This document shows, piece after piece, positions 23,601-26,605 of a DNA stretch of 26,605 bases (within the stretch, counting starts at the first letter, position 1; each line of letters starts with the position of its first letter). The notes under the pieces were generated by a model. The model ran no database searches and was not told the DNA's origin. It saw nothing but the letters and a program-made list of their open reading frames with translations. The position numbers and the translations under genes are program-made. The stretch comes from an uncultured bacterium (GTDB lineage Bacteria > Bacillota > Negativicutes > Acidaminococcales > Acidaminococcaceae): assembly GCA_905215645.1 (NCBI GenBank), contig CAJMQS010000030.1, forward strand, positions 1 to 26,605. The letters run 5' to 3'.

Positions 23601-24118
23601 TGTGTCCTCAGTGTGGCGCTTCTTTGAAGCCAGGGGCCTTGTTCTGTGGTCAGTGCGGGAATCCTGTGGCTGCCCAGGAGGCTGCAATAAAAGAGGACCA
23701 GGGGGAGACTGGAAATGGTCGCAGGGAAGCCATCTTGACTTTCTGCCGGGAATTCCCAAAAAAGATTTCTGGCCGTCCCTTCTATTTCCGCTGCATTCCC
23801 GATATCCCGGAGAAGAAATTGAGCAACGCCATGGCAAGCTACGGGGCCCAGGGCGGCATCCGTCCGGACGATGTGCTGGTGCTCTGTGACTGTACCCTGT
23901 TCGGCAGTGCCAAAGAGGGATTCCTGCTGACGGCAGACCGTCTGGTTTCCACTACAGGGAGCTTTGCCCTGGAGGAATGCGGTGAAATCCTTCCCGCCAA
24001 GGGAACCTTTGACAGCAAAGTCGTCCTGATGCCCCAGAATGTGGTGGTCGCCGATATGCCCCCCAGCGACGAACAGACGCTTTTTGTCCAGTTTTTCAAC
24101 GAAATCGTAAAGAAATAA
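20690..24118 (+). CDS. Large zinc-ribbon/TPR-Sel1 protein with duplicated C-terminal module, function unknown
   Basis: The 1142-residue protein has no clear transmembrane segment. Domain order: zinc ribbon (Cys3, 6, 17, 20), then a Pro/Ala/Glu linker to about 80. A helical region follows with a glycine-rich GGGFGITGAVKGAIKA patch (220-235), and an EF-hand-like loop DKNADGRVDIAL (436-447). TPR-like helices (about 505-600) and Sel1-like repeats (about 611-760, e.g. AVEWYEKAVAYGCEDARKNLG) come next. Module A is at about 822-940 and a second zinc ribbon at Cys972/975/986/989. Module B (about 1031-1142) closes the protein. A and B are copies of one domain. GAAAGGA lies 7 nt upstream. The architecture suggests a cytoplasmic scaffold or sensor, but no catalytic motif is visible. 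Confidence 0.8.
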   Translation: MFCMNCGTKLPDNAKFCYNCGAKIPEGLGKEETAVPESPEPPASPVPQSAAPVEPATPEEAPAAAEDALPAAAQQENPPEVPGSHFTVLGKYSVDLPRATALYNQLWAPFNREGLWAADRAQDELEDHLKEHGVDNPVEFSSRLLKYCLASCDPFFEKAVDLLLEYGIDYVTKEDLRNKLTDKIGKTDLVQAMQEDQEAIEAYQHELAVEAQANKANWQGGGFGITGAVKGAIKAQMLNTAQDALSSLGRTLTGNSYSARLQRFIENRISQRDYPGMAWDFISGICRYDLFALVHRMLVEKGSIPATHFESHKADSRRKNLLERFAGGKITQEEMMEGFCRCLEITGDSLPVYEQMLLLDPEAARDVFQMAAAEGYELSLARRIRDEYIDKQEIVKKFQFPDWMPKNLHRVMYPIYGPAMLEATLILLREAPGDFDKNADGRVDIALIGTPDHYWIPSWTEQVDFWGMEKSCAVLELEQPGKTDWAGQGVHFHLVDFTGEAGEWAEQEQAEKLQEAQKALGAGKKEEALAAFDAARELGSGEAAYQAGLLYQEQEQEAAAEWAFVEAAVLEEQEAAWQVYQMLKKVKPEQSRVFLKLAAEAVRNLEIDEKYAEAIAWYRKLAEEKDGTACLRLGWMASQGEGMEKDAGKAVEWYEKAVAYGCEDARKNLGELAFSLGQQAEEKAGNGTGNQAFQDRMLALEYYRKAQAQEQDGAMEKVRDLSLALGKEKEQRGQDQDALALYKESMELGSQEARLQAARLCVDPQRETYDLEHALDWYREAIRESQQPDDVREEWNGRKAQVPLADRVACLTKKVAGNKEDFPYYYAGDRLSGPLDNAMQAYGSSGGVQRDQVVLLCDSTHSILWGKGEQGFLITRDGQLVSSQGIRISLDQLGTVECSGEEMEEAASGTVLARFKTQDLGDQDFCSLLNEIVLLPHPKKREPEMPPAQPAAEPAEPSEELQDPGPGKAGVCPQCGASLKPGALFCGQCGNPVAAQEAAIKEDQGETGNGRREAILTFCREFPKKISGRPFYFRCIPDIPEKKLSNAMASYGAQGGIRPDDVLVLCDCTLFGSAKEGFLLTADRLVSTTGSFALEECGEILPAKGTFDSKVVLMPQNVVVADMPPSDEQTLFVQFFNEIVKK

Positions 24119-24131
24119 GAGGGAGCACTCT

Positions 24132-24162
24132 CCCAAGAAGCCAGTGCTGCTGGCTTCTTGGG
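24132..24162 (+). terminator. 13-bp perfect hairpin after the large zinc-ribbon gene
   Basis: CCCAAGAAGCCAG (24132-24144) pairs with CTGGCTTCTTGGG (24150-24162) around TGCTG. Only AATTT follows, so it is a weak intrinsic terminator at best. Its upper stem GAAGCCAG/CTGGCTTC is identical to the first hairpin in the core of repeat copy 1 (15260-15280). Confidence 0.65.
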
Positions 24163-24187
24163 AATTTCCTAGAAAGGTTATGGTGAT

Positions 24188-24538
24188 ATGGAATTTTTCC
24201 TTTTTATCCTGCTGCTGACCCTGGTGTCCTTTTCTATGGCGGTGCTCTGCTATGGCCTGACCCTGCGGTTCTTCAACGGATCCAAATTGGCCCGGTACAT
24301 CCTGACGCCCCTTCTGGTGGTAGGGTGGGATTTCCTGGTAGTGATCCAGGAACAGACCCTGCGCTGGGTCCTAGGGCTCCTGCCCATTGCGGTGGTTGGC
24401 ATCCTGTTCCTCTATGCCCGGAAGAAGTATGCGGAAGATCCGGAACCTTTGGAACTGGCCCGGAAGCAAAACGGGTTCACCATGGACCGGAAAATGCGCC
24501 GCTATCAGAAAAAGAATCAGAAAAAAAGCAAAAAATAA
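24188..24538 (+). CDS. Small two-helix membrane protein, unknown function
   Basis: The 116-residue protein has an N-terminal hydrophobic helix (about 3-27), a second hydrophobic region (about 35-52) and a third (about 58-76). A strongly basic C-terminal tail follows (about 77-116, ending in a run of Lys, Gln and Asn), which should be cytoplasmic by the positive-inside rule. No family is recognised. AGAAAGG lies about 10 nt upstream of ATG 24188. It is 69 nt downstream of the large zinc-ribbon gene on the same strand, and read-through of the intervening hairpin could join them. Confidence 0.7.
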   Translation: MEFFLFILLLTLVSFSMAVLCYGLTLRFFNGSKLARYILTPLLVVGWDFLVVIQEQTLRWVLGLLPIAVVGILFLYARKKYAEDPEPLELARKQNGFTMDRKMRRYQKKNQKKSKK

Positions 24539-24555
24539 AGGGATTTTCTGGAAAA

Positions 24556-24570
24556 CGGCGAATAATATCC
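24556..24570 (+). promoter_or_regulatory. Motif shared upstream of two usp genes, copy 1
   Basis: CGGCGAATAATATCC lies 28 nt before the first usp start. A near copy, CGGTGAATATATCC, occurs upstream of the third usp gene at 25549. It contains a TAATAT that could be a -10 box, but no -35 is clear. Confidence 0.35.
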
Positions 24571-24597
24571 CTAAAGAGCAAGGAAGGGGATGAGGAT

Positions 24598-25041
24598 ATG
24601 TTCCAGAAAATCTTAGTACCGGTAGATGGGTCGAATTCGGCGTGGAAGGCACTGCAAACGGCAGCTGCGCTGGCTGAGCGGTTCCAGGGAGAGCTTCGGG
24701 TGTTTACCGTGATGGAACCCTACAACAGCCTCAGCCTGTTCCAGATCACACTGGATGAAAACCTGATGGACCGCAGCAATCGGGAGATGAAAAAAGCCAG
24801 TCTGGCCGTGCTGGATATGGCCAAAGAGAAACTGCAGGAATATGGATTCAAGGGAAAAGCTTCCTTTGAAGAAGGCGAAGGCAATCCGGCCGAACGGATC
24901 CTGGAAAAGAGCCGGGAGACAGACTGTGATTCCATCGTCATCGGCAGCCGGGGGCTCAGCGGGATCACCGAATTCCTGCTGGGGAGTGTGAGCTCGAAAG
25001 TCTCCCAGTATGCCGCTGTGCCAGTATTTGTGGTGAAATGA
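24598..25041 (+). CDS. Universal stress protein, UspA family (copy 1 of 4)
   Basis: The 147-residue cytoplasmic protein has the Usp fold: MFQKILVPVDGSNSAWKAL at the start. The ATP-binding signature G-x2-G-x9-G-S (GSRGLSGITEFLLGS, about 119-133) precedes the terminal VSQYAAVPVFVVK. It is therefore of the nucleotide-binding UspA/MJ0577 type. ATG at 24598 is preceded by AGGAAGGGG at 8 nt; the frame is open further upstream, but into the preceding gene. It heads a tandem array of four paralogues; the next starts 13 nt after its stop. Confidence 0.95.
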   Translation: MFQKILVPVDGSNSAWKALQTAAALAERFQGELRVFTVMEPYNSLSLFQITLDENLMDRSNREMKKASLAVLDMAKEKLQEYGFKGKASFEEGEGNPAERILEKSRETDCDSIVIGSRGLSGITEFLLGSVSSKVSQYAAVPVFVVK

Positions 25042-25054
25042 AGGGGGAGATTTT

Positions 25055-25492
25055 ATGTTCCAAAAGATCTTGGTACCGGTAGATGGTTCGAATACGTCCT
25101 GGAAGGCGTTGGAAACAGCAGAATCCCTGGCCCAAAAGTATGGCGGGAAGCTGACCGTCATTACGGTGATGATTCCCTACGGTGTGGGAAATCTGCTCCA
25201 GATGTCCCTGGACCAGACCCTCATCGACCAGAACAATGCTGTCATGAAAAAAGCAGGCTATGCCACGTTGGATACGGCCAAAGAAAAACTCCAGGGATTC
25301 CAAGGTGATGCGGAATTTCTGGAAGAAATCGGGAATCCGGCTGAACGGATCCTGGAAGTGTGCACCGCCAAGGGCTGTGACACCATCGTCATCGGCAGCC
25401 GGGGACTCAGCGGAGTGGAAGAATTCCTGCTGGGAAGTGTGAGCAGCAAAGTTTCCCAATATGCCAAGGTGCCGGTGGTCGTGGTGAAATAA
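25055..25492 (+). CDS. Universal stress protein, UspA family (copy 2 of 4)
   Basis: The 145-residue paralogue begins MFQKILVPVDGSNTSWKAL and keeps the nucleotide-binding motif GSRGLSGVEEFLLGS. It is almost identical in the P-loop-like region to copies 1 and 3, including at the DNA level (ATCGTCATCGGCAGCCGGGG in all three). The middle (about 40-105) diverges, so the paralogues may sense different conditions. A GGGGGAG site lies upstream. An A-run/T-run weak hairpin (about 25494-25522) follows and could partly end transcription. Confidence 0.95.
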   Translation: MFQKILVPVDGSNTSWKALETAESLAQKYGGKLTVITVMIPYGVGNLLQMSLDQTLIDQNNAVMKKAGYATLDTAKEKLQGFQGDAEFLEEIGNPAERILEVCTAKGCDTIVIGSRGLSGVEEFLLGSVSSKVSQYAKVPVVVVK

Positions 25493-25548
25493 AAAAATTG
25501 CGCAGCGACAGTGATTTTTTCCAAGATAAGCAGGAATTTACAGTTTTG

Positions 25549-25562
25549 CGGTGAATATATCC
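25549..25562 (+). promoter_or_regulatory. Motif shared upstream of two usp genes, copy 2
   Basis: CGGTGAATATATCC lies 47 nt before the third usp gene, in a 116-nt AT-rich gap that is the only sizeable gap in the array. It resembles the sequence at 24556. A TTTACA (25537-25542) upstream has the wrong spacing for a clear promoter. Confidence 0.35.
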
Positions 25563-25608
25563 TATAGGAAAAGGGAAAATGTAAAGGATTCACTTTGGAG
25601 GTGGTTGT

Positions 25609-26046
25609 ATGTTTGAAAAAATCTTGGTCCCGGTAGATGGTTCTGAAACATCCTGGAGAGCGCTGGCAGAAGCAAAGGAACTGGCAGAGGCCTTTAAAGG
25701 GGAACTGCTGGTGGTCAATGTAATCCAGCCTTACAACAATTCGGCTATGCTGGTGGTTCCTCTGGATCAAGCTACCATCAGCCAGGGGAATGAAGAACTG
25801 ACCAAAATCGGCAACAGTGTGCTGGATACGGCCAAGGAAAAACTGAAGGGATTCAAGGGGACGGCTTCCTATGATCTGGAAGTGGGCCATCCTTCTGAAC
25901 GGGTCCTGGCAGTCTGCAAGGAAAAGAAATGTACGGCCATCGTCATCGGCAGCCGGGGGCTCAGCGGCATTGCTGAATTCTTCCTGGGCAGCGTCAGCTC
26001 CAAGGTATCCCAGTACGCTGATGTCCCCGTCCTGATTGTAAAGTAA
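25609..26046 (+). CDS. Universal stress protein, UspA family (copy 3 of 4)
   Basis: The 145-residue paralogue begins MFEKILVPVDGSETSWRAL and carries GSRGLSGIAEFFLGS as the nucleotide-binding motif. GGAGGTGG lies about 6 nt upstream of the ATG, a strong site. The 116-nt gap before it suggests a separate promoter, so the array may be two transcription units (copies 1-2 and 3-4). Usp proteins are typically induced in growth arrest and stress; the stimulus here is not readable. Confidence 0.95.
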   Translation: MFEKILVPVDGSETSWRALAEAKELAEAFKGELLVVNVIQPYNNSAMLVVPLDQATISQGNEELTKIGNSVLDTAKEKLKGFKGTASYDLEVGHPSERVLAVCKEKKCTAIVIGSRGLSGIAEFFLGSVSSKVSQYADVPVLIVK

Positions 26047-26055
26047 CGGCTTTCA

Positions 26056-26514
26056 GTGCCGGCAGAAGGAGGAGTCCTTATGATCAACAAAATCCTGGTT
26101 CCTGTAGATGGTTCTAAGATTGCCCTCCGTGCCTTGGATTTCGCCATGGAAATCGGTGGCAAATTCGGTTCAGACATCATTGTCATCAATATCGATGTCC
26201 CTTATGATCTGAGCCGGATCAAACCTCCCCGGAAAGACAAGAACGGCAATCCGATTCCGCTGGAGGCAGCAGCTCCTACCCCGCTGGAAGAAGCAGAAAA
26301 AGAAGCCAAAAAGGTGTCCTATGAACGGATCACTTTTAAAAAAGTGGTGGACATCGATCCGGCGGAACGGATCTGTGCCGAGGCAGATCGGGACGAAGTG
26401 GATATGATCATCATGGGGAACCGTGGTATGGGTGTCCTGGCAGGGTTCTTCCTGGGCAGTGTCAGCACGAAGGTATCCCAGAGTGCCAACTGCCCGGTGA
26501 CCATTGTGAAGTAA
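26056..26514 (+). CDS. Universal stress protein, UspA family (copy 4 of 4)
   Basis: The 152-residue paralogue begins MINKILVPVDGSKIALRAL and is the most divergent of the four. Its nucleotide motif reads GNRGMGVLAGFFLGS, and it has a proline- and lysine-rich insert (about 55-75, around KPPRKDKNGNPIPLEAAAP) not present in the others. A frame from 26056 starts 9 nt after copy 3; the ATG that matches the other copies is at 26080, preceded by GGAGGAG. I keep the longer frame's coordinates, but 26080 (MINKIL, about 144 residues) is the likely true start. Confidence 0.85.
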   Translation: MPAEGGVLMINKILVPVDGSKIALRALDFAMEIGGKFGSDIIVINIDVPYDLSRIKPPRKDKNGNPIPLEAAAPTPLEEAEKEAKKVSYERITFKKVVDIDPAERICAEADRDEVDMIIMGNRGMGVLAGFFLGSVSTKVSQSANCPVTIVK

Positions 26515-26550
26515 GACAGCACACCGACCACAAACTCCAAAGGGTAGAAT

Positions 26551-26587
26551 AAAAAAGGGGGTGTTGCACGTTGCGTGCAACACCCCC
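26551..26587 (-). terminator. 13-bp perfect hairpin at the window end
   Basis: GGGGGTGTTGCAC (26557-26569) pairs with GTGCAACACCCCC (26575-26587) around GTTGC. Six A residues on the left form a T-run for minus-strand transcription, so it should stop a convergent transcript from beyond the window. It may also serve the usp array from the left. Confidence 0.85.
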
Positions 26588-26605
26588 TAGCTGTAGAGCC
26601 GCGTA

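Noticed and set aside
21653..24136. Long open frame of about 827 codons on the minus strand
   Set aside because: It is antisense to the large zinc-ribbon gene. Its composition (Phe, Gly, His, Pro-rich) is the usual shadow of GC-rich coding DNA, and it lacks a ribosome site and recognisable domains.
24325..24597. N-terminal extension of usp copy 1 by 91 codons
   Set aside because: It overlaps the small membrane protein in another frame and has no ribosome site. The conserved Usp start is at 24598.
25494..25522. Terminator after usp copy 2
   Set aside because: The A-run and T-run can pair but the GC part of the stem is poor, so I mention it only as a possible weak stop.

Overview
The window looks like a chromosomal segment of a non-spore-forming member of the Negativicutes (Firmicutes with an outer membrane). 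An Acidaminococcus-like organism is my best guess, from the GC-rich coding sequence, the gene orders and the split two-subunit iron-sulfur serine dehydratase. This is an inference from content; I ran no database search. Almost all of the window is ordinary housekeeping and metabolic DNA, tightly packed, with AT-rich intergenic gaps. I see no rRNA, tRNA, CRISPR array or intact insertion sequence.

Layout. (1) 1-3240: a heptamer tandem repeat, then spoVB-like flippase, mazG, HU and a DivIC/FtsB-like protein. This is the spore-former spoVB-mazG-hup-divIC neighbourhood with its sporulation members missing. (2) 3285-7385: a serine module on the minus strand (symporter, sdaAB, sdaAA) with a divergent LysR regulator; the divergent gap carries a T-N11-A dyad. 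(3) 7444-15192: the conserved translation and one-carbon/nucleotide run rpmE, yqhQ, prfA, prmC, Sua5-type tsaC, rpiB, ywlG, glyA, upp, dCMP deaminase. (4) 15441-19572: a FliB-type cysteine-rich protein, a divergent radical SAM protein, a chorismate mutase-ACT protein and an SLC13 permease. (5) 19836-24538: an unfamiliar cluster of a small zinc-ribbon membrane protein, a 1142-residue zinc-ribbon/TPR-Sel1 protein with a duplicated C-terminal module, and a small membrane protein. (6) 24598-26514: four tandem universal stress proteins.

The most unusual DNA is intergenic. Two copies (15225-15387 and 19602-19750) of a small element have terminal inverted repeats built from 7-bp units (GTCATAC). Their cores are both 107 bp, and they differ only in the number of terminal heptads. 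Both sit directly behind a hairpin that has lost its T-run and in front of another hairpin. Many hairpins in the window share a TTGC...GCAA stem, and three terminators run straight into an extended -10 promoter.

How the genes work together: the serine module probably imports and deaminates serine to pyruvate under LysR control. The central run supplies translation termination (RF1 and its methylase), tRNA t6A, C1 units and pyrimidine salvage. The zinc-ribbon cluster is the best candidate for something undescribed; its function cannot be read from the sequence.
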